NCBI GenBank assembly: GCA_964405775.1
Contig: CAYOPG010000053.1
Span: 1-15,311, forward strand
DNA: 15,311 nucleotides
From: JAAZFF01 sp964405775
GTDB lineage: Bacteria; Verrucomicrobiota; Kiritimatiellia; RFP12; UBA3636
Reading direction: 5' to 3'
This document shows positions 15,136 to 15,311 of this stretch, one piece after another. Under the pieces are notes generated by a model. It was not told the origin of the DNA. It saw only the letters and a program-made list of their open reading frames with translations, and did no database searches. Position 1 is the first letter of the stretch; every line of letters begins with the position of its first letter. The position numbers were made by a program, and so were the translations under genes.

Positions 15136-15311
15136 GTGTCAGGGTCACCACCCTGCCACAACACCAACCTATTGTAATCCTGCATGGAGTTGCCAGATTA
15201 CATAAACCCCCACCCGTGGCAGAGTCTACACCATGACACAGCCCCCCGATTGTAATCTTGCATGGAGTTGACAGATTACATAAACCCGCTCCTGTGGCAG
15301 AGTCCCCTCCC
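15136..15311. repeat. About 78-80 bp tandem repeats with nested inverted repeats, running off the window
   Basis: A unit recurs with GTGxCAG starting at 15136, 15216 and 15294 (periods 80 and 78). The last two units are close copies: TTGTAATC, TGCATGGAGTTG, CAGATTACATAAACCC and GTGGCAGAGTC are all shared; the first is diverged. Each unit has two inverted repeats. One is TGTAATCT...AGATTACA (15251-15258 with 15273-15280, 14-base loop; its first-copy counterpart 15173-15202 has one mismatch). The other is GTGTCAGGGT/ACCCTGCCAC (15136-15159, four-base loop, one mismatch), which is degraded in the next unit. No ORF of note runs through it. No transposase is adjacent. The array is cut by the window edge, so its full size is unknown. 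Between 15036 and 15135 I see only a possible CCAGG/CCTGG inverted repeat (15061-15095). Confidence 0.75.

Noticed and set aside
15136..15311. CRISPR array
   Set aside because: Period of 78-80 bases with homologous, not unique, sequence between the palindromes, and no cas genes.
14909..15311. tRNA-Ala as an integration site of a mobile element
   Set aside because: The repeats lie on the 5' side of the tRNA, no duplicate of the tRNA 3' end and no integrase gene are present.

Overview
The window looks like a chromosomal segment from a Gram-negative bacterium of the PVC/Verrucomicrobiota side of the tree, possibly Kiritimatiellota. The call rests on the combination of a KdsD-type arabinose-5-phosphate isomerase (LPS Kdo pathway), an AsmA-like envelope protein, a prepilin peptidase, ClpC rather than only ClpA/B, several genes without a recognisable Shine-Dalgarno, and a very large secreted beta-helix/glycine-rich protein of a type common in that group. 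The taxonomy is inference; no rRNA or marker tree is available from this window.

Layout. At the left, a minus-strand MATE efflux pump (232-1316) is interrupted by a 100-N assembly gap (1065-1164). Its roughly 400-base upstream region carries a good sigma70-type promoter, a possible short leader ORF and a hairpin over the ribosome binding region. Next is a minus-strand secreted protein of about 1,290 residues (1721-5599): signal peptide, right-handed beta-helix, FN3-like segment, a W..NW module, then two copies of a glycine-rich module. It is divergent from a plus-strand cluster clpC - prepilin peptidase - AsmA-like protein (5781-11146), spaced 26 and 15 bases, probably one operon. That operon converges with the minus-strand ilvB-ilvN operon (acetohydroxyacid synthase, large and small subunits) with no intervening base: the two stop codons together form TGATCA. 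ilvB is divergent from kdsD (13788-14765, plus). A minus-strand tRNA-Ala(GGC) follows, and the right edge runs into about 78-80 bp tandem repeats with nested inverted repeats.

The most informative non-coding element is the ilvB leader (13441-13704, minus). It holds a consensus promoter, a 30-codon leader ORF with a dense run of valine codons, an antiterminator arm immediately after that run, and an intrinsic terminator 46 bases before the ilvB ATG. Together these read as a classical valine-sensed ribosome-mediated attenuator controlling ilvBN, complementing the valine feedback expected through the IlvN ACT domain. I found no CRISPR array, insertion sequence or phage module.
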